Source of the DNA: a virus
DNA: 38,272 bases
Virus record (IMG/VR): IMGVR_UViG_3300048922_000478
Span: 1-38,272 of that record
Direction: 5' to 3' (one strand)
Positions 14,886 to 23,906 of the stretch are shown here, piece after piece. The translations under genes and the position numbers were made by a program. Positions within the stretch are counted from its first letter, which is position 1; every line of letters starts with the position of its first letter. Under the pieces are notes generated by a model, which saw nothing but the letters and a program-made list of their open reading frames with translations, did no database searches and was not told the DNA's origin.

Positions 14886-15593
14886 ATGACCGCTACCCCG
14901 ATCGGCCCGCAAAATCTCTCGATCATGAAAGGCGTCGTGAGCATTCTCACGAGCGCCCCCTTGATTCAGCGATGGCAGCCTTCGACGACTTACGCCGTCG
15001 GCGCACAGGTTATCAATTTCAACCCGTCTCCGGCGACGGGCGAATGGCCCTGGTCTGTTTACACCTGCTCGACCGCAGGCACATCCGCATCGACGGGCGG
15101 CCCGACCGGCATTACGACGGCCATCGTCGATGGGACGGCGCATTGGGATTACGACGCCTTTACCGATGTCGGCGAAGTGGAAGAGTTCAGCACGGAGGTC
15201 AAAGACACCCGCGCCGATTATCACACCAATCGAAGCGGTGCGGTCACTATCGTGGCGACGGCGCTAACCGCGCGCGTTTCCGAAATGAGCGCCAAATTGA
15301 AAGAAATGACCATCGAAAATCTCGCCCTTTGCGGCGTCGGTTCGATGGGCGGCACAGCCCCGCATCGCTATTTCAAATTGGGCGACGCCTCGCCTGCCAA
15401 TATGGCCTGGCAGTTCCTCGGCAAGAACACGATCGGCAATAAATTCCAGATGATCATCCCCCGGTGCCAGATCATCCCAGGCAAGCTCCAATGGGTCTCC
15501 AAAGAATTCGCCGATCTGCCGATCACCGGAAAAAATCTCGCCGTCGATAACGACGGCTACGCCTTCGGCTATGGCGCCGAGCTGAATTATTGA
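14886..15593 (+). CDS. Major tail tube protein
   Basis: A 235-residue protein. ATG 14886 follows the strong start region GATGGAGCCCCAAA. The tube fold is suggested by DVGEVEEFSTEVKDTRADYH, then TIVATALTARVSEMSAKLK, ENLALCGVGSM and the C-terminal WQFLGKNTIGNKFQMIIPRC. Residues 28-90 contain an unusual insertion (WQPSTTYAVGAQVIN, WSVYTCSTAGTSASTGGPTG, AIVDGTAHWDY), a carbohydrate-binding-like beta domain also found in the tip and fibre proteins here. Monomers stack as rings to form the tail, with decoration displayed from the insertion. Position before the chaperones and tape measure supports the call. Confidence 0.8.
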   Translation: MTATPIGPQNLSIMKGVVSILTSAPLIQRWQPSTTYAVGAQVINFNPSPATGEWPWSVYTCSTAGTSASTGGPTGITTAIVDGTAHWDYDAFTDVGEVEEFSTEVKDTRADYHTNRSGAVTIVATALTARVSEMSAKLKEMTIENLALCGVGSMGGTAPHRYFKLGDASPANMAWQFLGKNTIGNKFQMIIPRCQIIPGKLQWVSKEFADLPITGKNLAVDNDGYAFGYGAELNY

Positions 15594-15602
15594 TGATCGC
15601 GT

Positions 15603-15627
15603 GGGCGGCGTTGTCATTGCGCCGCCC
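15603..15627 (+). terminator. GC-rich hairpin after the tail tube gene
   Basis: GGGCGGCG (15603-15610) and CGCCGCCC (15620-15627) form a perfect 8-bp stem with a 9-base loop, 9 bases past the tube stop. No T-run follows. It repeats the pattern seen after the capsid and decoration genes. Confidence 0.45.
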
Positions 15628-15647
15628 GCTCTCATAAGGGAAACAGC

Positions 15648-16073
15648 ATGTCTCAATTGTCTCGCCTTCGCCGGACGAAAAATATCATTGAATTTCGCGG
15701 CGAAAGCCTTGCATTGCGCGGATTAAGCGCCGGCTTTCTGGCTGATGCGGCGGAGCGCAATCCGCGTTTTGCCGCGATCATCGACAAGGGCGGCAATCCG
15801 TCTGCGACCCAAGTCATTCTGGCTTGCGCCAAGGAAGCGCCCAGGATCATCGCGCATAGCCTCGACGCGGAAGGCGACGCGGAAACGGAAGCCGACGCCG
15901 CCGATATGGCGATCGAAGACCAGGTCGAACTGATCGCTCATATCCTCGCGCAAACTTTTCCTACGACGATCGGCCCCAAAATGGGGGAGTTCCTGGCGAT
16001 GATGAGGGGGGAGATCCTTTCTTTGAGCGCATCGGACTTTATCGCCTCCGAGCCGAGCGGCGAAAACGCCTAG
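15648..16073 (+). CDS. Tail assembly chaperone (gpG-like)
   Basis: A 141-residue mostly helical protein with a clear RBS (AAGGGAAACAGC before ATG 15648). The N-terminal strand pair (IIEFRGESLALRGLSAGFLA) and helices (AAERNPRFAAIIDKGG, IAHILAQTFPTTIG) fit the first tail assembly chaperone encoded between tube and tape measure genes. Such chaperones coat the tape measure protein and recruit tube subunits. The -1 frame stays open past its stop into the next frame, as in lambda G/GT, so a longer fusion product is likely. Confidence 0.72.
   Translation: MSQLSRLRRTKNIIEFRGESLALRGLSAGFLADAAERNPRFAAIIDKGGNPSATQVILACAKEAPRIIAHSLDAEGDAETEADAADMAIEDQVELIAHILAQTFPTTIGPKMGEFLAMMRGEILSLSASDFIASEPSGENA
16006..16012 (+). 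promoter_or_regulatory. Possible -1 ribosomal frameshift site (G6 run)
   Basis: Six consecutive G at 16006-16011 lie in the zero frame as AGG-GGG-GAG. A GGG codon in the P site could re-pair after slipping one base back, joining the chaperone to the -1 frame that is open to 16327. It is not a canonical X-XXY-YYZ heptamer and I found no other good one, so the exact slip site is uncertain. Confidence 0.35.
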
Positions 16074-16120
16074 CGGATCAACCGAGAAAAGAGCCCGACA
16101 AGCGCAGCTTTTTTGCTGAT

Positions 16121-16327
16121 TTGGATCGCGCTATTGGCGAGCTCGTCGCCCACGGTTATCGCGAAGACGAACTGTGGGAAATGACCCCGGCGCAGATCAA
16201 CGTCAGGCTCGATCTCGCTGAACGGCGCAAACGCCGAGACATGGCGGAAGCATTGAGCCTCCATGCCCTCGCCGCCCAGGGCGACGGGCGCGCGATTGAA
16301 GACCATATCAAGGCGCTGTCGAAATAG
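16121..16327 (+). CDS. Tail assembly chaperone extension (gpT-like), probably made by -1 frameshift
   Basis: The frame starting at TTG 16121 gives 68 residues, but no Shine-Dalgarno element precedes it. The same frame is open back through the end of the chaperone gene (from at least 15902). If shifted at the G6 run, the fusion would be about 226 residues, with the extra part running from 16010. The segment DELWEMTPAQINVRLDLAER, then MAEALSLHALAAQGDG, resembles the small W-x-M/L-T-P proteins encoded between tail chaperone and tape measure genes. As in lambda gpGT, the extension would recruit the tube protein. Confidence 0.62.
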   Translation: MDRAIGELVAHGYREDELWEMTPAQINVRLDLAERRKRRDMAEALSLHALAAQGDGRAIEDHIKALSK

Positions 16328-16357
16328 GCGCGCCATCGGCCAAGGGGCTTCGCCGGG

Positions 16358-16999
16358 ATGGAATTCAGGTTCGAGAAAAACGACCGCGGCCCGATCATCA
16401 ATATCGAGGCGCTGGGCGATCTGATGTCCAATGCGGCGGCGGCGGCGATGAACGACGCCGCCGACATGATTCAGCGCGAGGGGGCCGCCAATATCGCGGG
16501 GGCGCATTTCTCGCGCGACTTTTCCAACGCGCTTGAAGTGACGACGAAAATCCCGAAGTCGCTTGCCGAGCGATATAGCGTCACCGCGCGCGTGCGCATT
16601 CCCTTCGCTATCGTGTTCGAATATGGCGCGACGGTCGAGGGCAATCCGCTGTTGTGGATTCCGCTGCCCGGAACCCCGAAAATGATCGGGGCTAACAAGA
16701 TGACGGCCAAGCTCTACCAGAGCCAGATCGGTCCGCTGTTCTATGTGAAGACCGGAAAATATCCGCTGCTTTACGGCTATGGCGGCGGCGCGCCGGCAGA
16801 ATCCGCGCTGAAGCAAAATCCATCTCGGTCGAAGCGTCTCACGACCGCCGATCTCAAATCGGGCAGCGGGGCGAAAATCCCGCTGTTTATCGGCTTGCGC
16901 GCGACCGAGATCCCCAAACGGCTCAATATCCTCGATATCTGCCGGCGCGCCGAGCAGAAGATTCCTGAATTTTACGGCAAATATGCGGGAGGGCGTTGA
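16358..16999 (+). CDS. Tail-module protein, possibly DUF6441-like
   Basis: A 213-residue protein between the chaperones and the tape measure gene. It has an N-terminal helix (ALGDLMSNAAAAAMNDAADM), a beta core (YSVTARVRIPFAIVFEYGAT) followed by GNPLLWIPLPGTPKM, then a region with KYPLLYGYGGG. The phrase around EYGA...NPLLWIPL is reminiscent of DUF6441-type tail proteins and loosely of gp10-like minor tail proteins. I am not certain of either. Position suggests a tail assembly or minor tail role. Its stop lies 2 bases before the next gene's ATG. Confidence 0.55.
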   Translation: MEFRFEKNDRGPIINIEALGDLMSNAAAAAMNDAADMIQREGAANIAGAHFSRDFSNALEVTTKIPKSLAERYSVTARVRIPFAIVFEYGATVEGNPLLWIPLPGTPKMIGANKMTAKLYQSQIGPLFYVKTGKYPLLYGYGGGAPAESALKQNPSRSKRLTTADLKSGSGAKIPLFIGLRATEIPKRLNILDICRRAEQKIPEFYGKYAGGR

Positions 17000-17001
17000 C
17001 G

Positions 17002-20000
17002 ATGTCGGGTTCGTCTTTCACGCAGACAATCGCCCTTGAAGGCGGGAAGGAAGTCGCCAGGCAACTTGCCGACATCGGCAAGGCGGGCAAGCAGGCGTTT
17101 GACGATATTGGCGCCGCGACCAAATCAGCCTCGCAAAATCTCAATTCCGCGCAGTCGGTTTTCGGCCAATTGGCGTCCGCGTTTCAGAGCATGGTTGGGC
17201 AGATCGCGGGCGCCGGCGAGGCTCTTGGCAAGACATTCGACCCGCTGATTTCAGCCGCCGGCAAGGGGATAGAGGCCGCGAGCCGCACCGGAGCGGGCTT
17301 TGCCGCAATTGCGGGAGCGGCGGCCGGCATTTCCGGGGCGATCGGCAAGATCGGGCAGGAGGCGGCCAATTCTGTCGCCAAGCTGAACGACGCGGCGACC
17401 GCCGCTGGCCTGACGAAGGAAAAATATTCGGCGCTTCGGGCGGCGTTTGAGGGCGTCGGCGTCGGCGGTGACGTGCTCGACAAGATGGTCGCGGCGTCTG
17501 ACAAGGCCGCGCGCCAGGCCGAGGTGAAGGGGGGTCGACGGGGTTGGATTCATGTGCCAGGCGCGCCAAAGGCCGCCGCCGAGGGCGAGGACGATCCAAA
17601 TACGCATACCCCGTCCAGCGATTCCGCGGAAAATCGTCGGAAAATGCTCGCCGATGGCTGGAAAGAGTTTAAGCTGCCCGAGATCGGTGGCGCCTTGTCC
17701 AAGGATAGTGGCGACATCCCCGATATAGCGGCCAAAGCCGATGGCGAGAAAACGTCTGTGCTTGGCGCCGAGCGCGAGATTTCCAATCTGCCGAAGGTCC
17801 ATGCCGGCTCTGGCGGCAAAACGCAGGGCCTTGGCGGCTACGCGCAGGCGGCGGCCGAACTCGGCGTCGCCTTGCGCGACATGTATGGCAAGGCGCGGCC
17901 AGGGATTGAAATCGCGCGCGACGTCGTTTTGTCGCTTGGCAAGATGGCTGACGGCGCGCGGCGCAGCGATATTGCCGTACGCGCTTTTGGCGAAGGGCTG
18001 GCGAAGGAAGTTCTGGCTGTCGCGGATAATCGCGAGGCCATCAACGCCCTTGCCGAAGCGCATGAGCGTTCCGCCGCCAATATGTCGGAGGCGCAGAAGA
18101 AACAGGCCGAAGACGCGCGCGCGACGGGCGCAATTCTCGCATCGGTCAAGGCGTCGTGGCTCGAATATTTCCGCTCGCTGGCGACGCCTGTCACAATCGA
18201 CCAGAACAACGCGATCATTACCTTTTTCGAGCGCAACAAGGCTGCGCTCAAGGATTTCGGCGATAGCGTCATCGGCCCGGCGATCCGCTGGCTTGGGCAA
18301 TTCCAGAACGCCTTCGGCGCCACGGCTCTCGCCGCCGGCGCTTTGGGAAGTTCGCTCGGCCTCTTGTCGCCCCTGGCAGCGACGGCCTTTGGCGCAGCAG
18401 GCGTCGCGGCGATTGTCTTTGGCGATCAGATCACCAGCGGCGCCGTCGCCGCCATGAACGAGCTGACGCGCATCGTCAAGGCGAACGACCTGTCGACCTT
18501 CGCGGGCTGGAAGAATGCGGCAATCGCGATTTGGGAAGACATCAAGCAGATCGCGATAGACGCCTGGACGAATATCCGCCAGCGCGTCGCGTCTGTCGAT
18601 TGGGCCTCGGCGTGGTCGGATTTCAAGGCGACGGCGCTCGCCGCCTGGGAAAGCCTGCGCGAACAGGTCGCGGCGATTGATTGGGCCTCGATCTGGAACA
18701 GCCTGAAATCGACGGCCATCGCCGTCTTTGACGAGCTGGTCGCGATAGCGACATCCGCATGGGCGCAGATCTCGGAAGCCTTCGCGAGCGTTGACCTGTC
18801 CGGTTTGTGGACTGCTTTCGTGGATCGCGCCGGCGAGGCGTTCGCCCGCATGGCGGAAATCGCCCGCAATGGCTATGCGGCGCTACGCACGGCGGCGCTT
18901 TCCGCTTTCCCGGGCCTGACGGGCGCATGGGAAGAAATGGAGCGCATCGCGTCCGCCGTGTTCGACGCCATCAAACAAATGTCTCTTGGGACATGGATCG
19001 CCATCGGCATCGGCTTGGTCGGACTGACCGGCTTGTTTCGCGGCACGTTCAGCGAAATCCTGCTTTTGGCGGCGCCGTTCTGGCGTCAGCTTCTGGCCGG
19101 GGCCGAAATGCTGTTCCCGGGCCTGCGCGCCGCGCTCGCCCCGCTGACGGCGGTCGCGTCCCAAACCTTCGCCGGCATCGAAACGGTCGCTGGCGCGGCA
19201 TGGGCTTACCTCCGCGCGCTGTTTTCAGGCGACAAGGCCTTGCAGATGCAGGCTTGGGGAACTCTGGCCGAATCCGCAGCGACGACATGGGCCAAAATCA
19301 CAGAGGTTTTCGCCACCGGCTATGCCGCGATTCGCGCGCAGATGACGGGCGCTTTCGCATGGATGCGCGGCCCTTGGGAAGAATTGGAGGGCGCCGTTGC
19401 GCGCGCCTGGGCGGCGATCAAGGCGGAGCATGAAGCCGGCTATCCGACCATTAAGGGCGTCTGGGACAATCTCGTCGCGACCTGGCAAGGCGTCAAGGCC
19501 GCTGCCGACTTGGTCGCGGGCGCGATCAACCTCATTTTCCGCACCAATTATTCCGGCACGCAGCTTTTGTTGATCGCGGTGTTTCTGCAAGTGATCGGGC
19601 TTGCGCCGGTCATTACCGCGTTGATCATGGGTCTTGTCGTCAGCATCGAATTGTTCACGGCGGTCGTCGGCGCCATCCCTGCGGTGATCGCGGTCGTCGG
19701 GGCATCGTTCACCGGGCTTGCCGCACTGGCGCGCGGGCTTGCCGCCGCCTTCATGCTGATTTCGGCCACGCCCTGGGGCGCCGTTGTCATCGCGGTTATC
19801 GCGGCGGTCGGCATCGCGCTCTATGCGCTCTACACGCATTGGGATCAGGTCAAGGCCGGCGCGCAGGCCGCGTGGGCTGCGATCGCAAGCGGGACAAGCA
19901 ACGCCCTGGCCTCGATCAGGGGCGCGGCGGAAGCGTTTTTCGGCTGGCTCGAAGCCAAATGGAACGCTCTGAAAGATCTTGGCGGCGCTCTTTGGGACCG

Positions 20001-20613
20001 ATTCAGGGACGGCGCGATCAGCGCATGGGACGGGGTCAAAACCGCGTTCACCGATAGCGTGGCATGGATCGAGGACAAATGGAACGCGCTCATTGAGAAG
20101 ATCAAGAGCGGGTTTGCATCGGTCAAGTCGCTGTTTGGTGGCGGCGCCTCATCGTCGGGCGCGTCCGACCAGTCCAGCGGGGCAAGCGGTTCGGGCAGCA
20201 GTTCAAACACCGAAATCGGCGCCCATGCCAGCGGCGGTCTTATTGCCGGGCCCGGCTCCGGCACGTCCGACAGTATCCTTGCGCGGTTGAGCAATGGCGA
20301 ATTTGTTGTCAGCGCGCGCGCGGTTGGCGCGTTCGGCGCGGATTTCTTCCACAGCCTGAACAACTTGCAAATGCCAGGGTTCGCCATGGGCGGCATGATC
20401 GGGACGCCGGCGATTGCGTCGCTCCCGGCCTTCGCCAGCGGCGGCGTCGCGCGCCCGCCCGCCCACGCTGGTTTGATTCCCTTCACGCTCGATCAGGGCG
20501 GCCGCTTGTTCGAACTGATGGCGCCGCGCGACACCGTGCGCGATCTGCAACGCCATTCGGCGCAATCGCAAATGGCCTCGACCACCAAGCGCAAGCCGAG
20601 TTGGGACCGCTGA
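17002..20613 (+). CDS. Tail tape measure protein
   Basis: A 1203-residue protein. ATG 17002 is preferred over TTG 16996 because GGGAGGG lies 7 bases before it. The N-terminal third is helical and Ala/Gln/Lys-rich. Residues near 530-620 hold three related Trp-rich repeats (SVDWASAWSDF, AIDWASIWNSL, SVDLSGLWTAF). Residues 854-947 are strongly hydrophobic with several membrane-spanning-like helices, as expected for the part that enters the host envelope. A Gly/Ser linker precedes the typical C-terminus GGLIAGPGSGTSDSI, ILARLSNGEFVVSA. By the usual 0.15 nm per residue, the tail would be near 180 nm. Residues 170-260 form a hydrophilic insert. Confidence 0.93.
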   Translation: MSGSSFTQTIALEGGKEVARQLADIGKAGKQAFDDIGAATKSASQNLNSAQSVFGQLASAFQSMVGQIAGAGEALGKTFDPLISAAGKGIEAASRTGAGFAAIAGAAAGISGAIGKIGQEAANSVAKLNDAATAAGLTKEKYSALRAAFEGVGVGGDVLDKMVAASDKAARQAEVKGGRRGWIHVPGAPKAAAEGEDDPNTHTPSSDSAENRRKMLADGWKEFKLPEIGGALSKDSGDIPDIAAKADGEKTSVLGAEREISNLPKVHAGSGGKTQGLGGYAQAAAELGVALRDMYGKARPGIEIARDVVLSLGKMADGARRSDIAVRAFGEGLAKEVLAVADNREAINALAEAHERSAANMSEAQKKQAEDARATGAILASVKASWLEYFRSLATPVTIDQNNAIITFFERNKAALKDFGDSVIGPAIRWLGQFQNAFGATALAAGALGSSLGLLSPLAATAFGAAGVAAIVFGDQITSGAVAAMNELTRIVKANDLSTFAGWKNAAIAIWEDIKQIAIDAWTNIRQRVASVDWASAWSDFKATALAAWESLREQVAAIDWASIWNSLKSTAIAVFDELVAIATSAWAQISEAFASVDLSGLWTAFVDRAGEAFARMAEIARNGYAALRTAALSAFPGLTGAWEEMERIASAVFDAIKQMSLGTWIAIGIGLVGLTGLFRGTFSEILLLAAPFWRQLLAGAEMLFPGLRAALAPLTAVASQTFAGIETVAGAAWAYLRALFSGDKALQMQAWGTLAESAATTWAKITEVFATGYAAIRAQMTGAFAWMRGPWEELEGAVARAWAAIKAEHEAGYPTIKGVWDNLVATWQGVKAAADLVAGAINLIFRTNYSGTQLLLIAVFLQVIGLAPVITALIMGLVVSIELFTAVVGAIPAVIAVVGASFTGLAALARGLAAAFMLISATPWGAVVIAVIAAVGIALYALYTHWDQVKAGAQAAWAAIASGTSNALASIRGAAEAFFGWLEAKWNALKDLGGALWDRFRDGAISAWDGVKTAFTDSVAWIEDKWNALIEKIKSGFASVKSLFGGGASSSGASDQSSGASGSGSSSNTEIGAHASGGLIAGPGSGTSDSILARLSNGEFVVSARAVGAFGADFFHSLNNLQMPGFAMGGMIGTPAIASLPAFASGGVARPPAHAGLIPFTLDQGGRLFELMAPRDTVRDLQRHSAQSQMASTTKRKPSWDR

Positions 20614-20616
20614 TCC

Positions 20617-21063
20617 ATGGCCATTCTTCCGCCCGGCGCGACCACGCTGCTCATCCTCGACAGCTTCGGCGTGCCGCTCTATTCGGCCCGAGGGCTGAAA
20701 CAGACGCTGACCCCGATCAGGGCGGCCGAGCAGTTGCGCCGCACCATCAATGGCGCGCTGGTCGATCTGTCGATGGCGCAATTCCGCAAATACGCCTCGA
20801 CGATCTCCTGCACCGATCAGCGCGCGCCGGCGATTGACAAAATCTGGCCCGGTCAGGTCGTCACCGTCTCCTGCGTCGCGGAATTGTCCTATCTGACGGC
20901 CGGCGGGTCGCCCGGGCGCACCGTCGTTTCCGGGTCATCCTATACCGAGGGCGCGTTCACCTTCTATCGGCCGCAACTCACCATGCGAGTCATGACGCCG
21001 AAGACAGAAATGGACGAATGGGCGGCGCGCGTGGGCTGGAGCCTCGACCTTGAGGAGGTCTGA
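20617..21063 (+). CDS. Distal tail / minor tail protein
   Basis: A 148-residue beta-rich protein directly after the tape measure gene, where distal tail or upstream hub proteins sit. It has LLILDSFGVPLYSARGLKQT, RRTINGALVDLSMAQFRKYA and VTVSCVAELSYLTAGG, ending with LTMRVMTPKTEMDEWAARVG. The middle resembles a tube-like strand set that could join the tail tube to the large hub protein. No specific family is recognised. It is followed without a gap by the 941-residue hub gene. Confidence 0.58.
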   Translation: MAILPPGATTLLILDSFGVPLYSARGLKQTLTPIRAAEQLRRTINGALVDLSMAQFRKYASTISCTDQRAPAIDKIWPGQVVTVSCVAELSYLTAGGSPGRTVVSGSSYTEGAFTFYRPQLTMRVMTPKTEMDEWAARVGWSLDLEEV

Positions 21064-23889
21064 ATGAGCGGCCCCGGTCCTGGCTCTGGCGGCCCGTTCT
21101 ATTTCCACTATGTGGCGGATGCGACGGTCGGCTTTTCCTCGGATTGCTATACCGAAGACGAGGCGATTTTTTCGTTCGGATTGAAGCACGACGAAGGGCA
21201 AATCCCGGTCCTTGAACTGGAAATCCAGAATCCTGAAGTCGGGCTGCTGTCCTCCGGGCGTAAGCAATGGGCGTGGTTTTCGTGGTTCGGCGGGACTCTG
21301 GCGACCTCGGCCGCCGCCGCATCCAACGTGATGACCTTCGCCTCGATCCCGAATTGGGTGACAGTCGGAACGTGCGTCACTGATCTCACGGCGCCGGACG
21401 CCGTCGCCCATGGGACGATTGTTATCGCCAAAACTGCGACGACCGTCACGCTTTCGGCGAGCGTTTCCGCCGTTGGCGAGGGAGATGAAATCGCCTTCGT
21501 CATCCCGCTGTTTTTCGGGCGCCTCGTCGGCGTGCCGTCCGATCTGTTCGCGCAGGTTCTCAAGGTCCAGTTCATCGCCCGCGCGCCGGATTATATCTCG
21601 CGCAAGCAGGCCTTGGCCGAGACGCTGAAAATCGCGCCTTTTTACGATCCGGTTTTCCTTGACGACGCCCACCGCGACGACCCGGACGCGATTCTTGAGG
21701 CGTGGTCGTCGATGTATCACATCGACCGCACCTCGCTGGCGTGGACCGTCTCGGACATTCTGATCGGCGAGGATGGCGCCGTGACCTTTGACGGGTCCAC
21801 GGCGTTCTATGATGATCTGCAATTGCGGATTGGCGAGCCGCCCTTCACCGCGATCCGCGTCGAGATGACCGCGAAATGGGCGCAGGTCGTTTCGGGCGGC
21901 TCGATCGATCTGCAACCGTGGACGATCGAGACCTTTACCGGCGAAAAGCTGGTGTCCGACTGGCCGAAGCCTGGCGCATCGGTCGGCGGCGGCTGGTTCG
22001 TGCGAGACTCCGGGATTTACGACACTTCTGGCGTGATCGGCTCAACCTCGATTTCGTCCTCGGATAATTGGCAAAATCAGGCGACCAAGCATGTCGAAGG
22101 CGACACCATGTCGCTTTCGATCAGCTATTCGCGGCCGTCCTTCGTCGGGCTGATGGCGCCGCCGCCGTGGTCGCGCGAAACCAAACGCGTCACCACGTCT
22201 GGCGTCGCCCACGGGAGCGTGCAGGTCGAATGGAACATCACGCCGAAATATAACATCGTCTGCTTCCTCGGGCTGCAATATCAGGCCAACCGCAAGCGCA
22301 CGGAGCGCCTCGGCTTCACCCTGACGAGCAATTTGCAACCGGTCCTCACTGATCCGACCGTGCAGCAGGATTCGGAAGTCCTCCAGCTTAACACCGTTTC
22401 GCTGTCCGACCCGATGATGACGCCAACCAACTGGACGGCGCTCGCGGGCCAGCCGGTGCAGGTCGGGCAGATCTGCTTCCCGAACAACCCAACCCTGCCG
22501 GCGCAATCGAGCTTTTATGTGTGCATCGTCGCCGGGACGTGCGGCGCGACGGAACCGGCTTTCAACGATCTTGTCGGCGCGACGACGACGGACAGCGGCG
22601 CCACCTGGGCCTGCATGGGCGCCAACCTGCCGGCGATCGCCGATTGGCAGGGCGCGACAGCGGCGAGCCTTGGAACGATCATTGCGCCGTCAACGCCGGT
22701 CTGGGTCACTTATTCGGCGCTGACGCATCCGTTTTACCCGACCATGTCGGTGGGGGCTTCTGTCGCGGTCGGGACCATTATCAGGACCGATGACGGCTCC
22801 AGCTATCAGATGTGCGTCGTCGCCGGCACAACCGTTCCGCTCTACAATTCGCGGTTGGCGGGATCGCCGGCCTTCTCGCGGGTCTGGGGCGTCACCACGA
22901 CCGATGGAACGGCGGAGTGGATTTCGCTCGGGCCAAATCTCCCGGCAGGGACGTTGCATCTCTGCGTTCAGGCCGGCACGACTTCGACGGCCGTCCCGCC
23001 TGTTCCGCCGCCATGGTCCGCGACGCCTGGAAACGTGGTCGTGGATGGAACGGTGCATTGGTATTCGCTCGGAACCAATCCGCCCTCGATCTCGATCCCC
23101 GCCGGCGGCCAGGTCGGCAATGTCACGGCGCGCAGCTATTTCACCACGGATCGTGGCCGGCGCAGCCTTGAATATGGCCTGATGAAAGCCCGCGCGCATT
23201 TGCGCAAGAAAGCGCGCTGCGCCGAGATTTCCTTTTCCGCGCCCTTTGCTTCCGGGGTGGCGCTGTCCTGCCGCAAAAGCGCTGTGATCGAAGACCCGCG
23301 CCTGCCGGGCGGCTCGGCGTCGGGGAAGATCATTTCTTACGAATTGTCCTGCGATGGCGACACGGGCGACGCGCTGACGAAAGTCACGATTGGCTGCGCG
23401 GTCGGGACGGGCGGGACGGCGCTGGCTGTGGCGCCCACGGATACCTATTTCGCGCCGGGCTATTTCGCGGACGGCTATTTCGAGGATGTCGGCGCAACGA
23501 TCGTCGTCGGCTCCGACCTCGGCTATACGCCGCCGGCCGACAACCCGAACGACGACGGCCTGACGTTTCCGTTGACTGCCGAGCAGGCCGTGATCTCCAA
23601 CCAGATCATCGGCAACCCCGATGACCAGAAGGCGCAATTGGCGGCGGCGTGGTCCACGCTCATTTCCAAGCAAACGGCTGCGACCAGCCAATTCACCCAT
23701 GCGGCGTCCGCCACCGACACTGCCCCCACGGCGCCTTATCTCTCGCAGCAGATGCTTGCCGAACTCGCCAACCGGCAGGATGTCTATCTGGATCTCCAGC
23801 TTAAGAACCTGACCGGGTCGAGCTTCACGACGGTTTATGAAATCGCGACGACGCCGCTGCAAATCCCGCAACAAATCAATTTGAGCTGA
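21064..23889 (+). CDS. Large tail tip / hub protein with three inserted beta domains
   Basis: A 941-residue protein. Residues 1-240 (FSFGLKHDEGQIPVLELEIQ, FFGRLVGVPSDLFAQVLKVQ, EAWSSMYHIDRTSLAWTV) and 690-780 (YFTTDRGRRSLEYGLMKARA, CRKSAVIEDPRLPGG, SGKIISYELSCDG) are typical of the hub protein that caps siphophage tails. Between them, residues 457-524, 562-631 and 631-677 are three related modules with the pattern C-(V/I)-x-A-G-T then T-D-G/S-x-x-x-W (FYVCIVAGTCG, YQMCVVAGTT, LHLCVQAGTTS). These resemble carbohydrate-binding folds. The C-terminus (residues 800-941) carries helices ending in LQIPQQINLS, possibly a fibre attachment point. Confidence 0.78.
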   Translation: MSGPGPGSGGPFYFHYVADATVGFSSDCYTEDEAIFSFGLKHDEGQIPVLELEIQNPEVGLLSSGRKQWAWFSWFGGTLATSAAAASNVMTFASIPNWVTVGTCVTDLTAPDAVAHGTIVIAKTATTVTLSASVSAVGEGDEIAFVIPLFFGRLVGVPSDLFAQVLKVQFIARAPDYISRKQALAETLKIAPFYDPVFLDDAHRDDPDAILEAWSSMYHIDRTSLAWTVSDILIGEDGAVTFDGSTAFYDDLQLRIGEPPFTAIRVEMTAKWAQVVSGGSIDLQPWTIETFTGEKLVSDWPKPGASVGGGWFVRDSGIYDTSGVIGSTSISSSDNWQNQATKHVEGDTMSLSISYSRPSFVGLMAPPPWSRETKRVTTSGVAHGSVQVEWNITPKYNIVCFLGLQYQANRKRTERLGFTLTSNLQPVLTDPTVQQDSEVLQLNTVSLSDPMMTPTNWTALAGQPVQVGQICFPNNPTLPAQSSFYVCIVAGTCGATEPAFNDLVGATTTDSGATWACMGANLPAIADWQGATAASLGTIIAPSTPVWVTYSALTHPFYPTMSVGASVAVGTIIRTDDGSSYQMCVVAGTTVPLYNSRLAGSPAFSRVWGVTTTDGTAEWISLGPNLPAGTLHLCVQAGTTSTAVPPVPPPWSATPGNVVVDGTVHWYSLGTNPPSISIPAGGQVGNVTARSYFTTDRGRRSLEYGLMKARAHLRKKARCAEISFSAPFASGVALSCRKSAVIEDPRLPGGSASGKIISYELSCDGDTGDALTKVTIGCAVGTGGTALAVAPTDTYFAPGYFADGYFEDVGATIVVGSDLGYTPPADNPNDDGLTFPLTAEQAVISNQIIGNPDDQKAQLAAAWSTLISKQTAATSQFTHAASATDTAPTAPYLSQQMLAELANRQDVYLDLQLKNLTGSSFTTVYEIATTPLQIPQQINLS

Positions 23890-23906
23890 CGCCGAGGGAG
23901 AGACTG

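Noticed and set aside
8553-23889. Gene transfer agent interpretation of the head-tail genes
   Set aside because: Order is similar, but terminase, NusG, HNH, replication and lysis genes are all present together, and the tip proteins differ from the gp12-gp15 set of RcGTA; a true phage is more likely.
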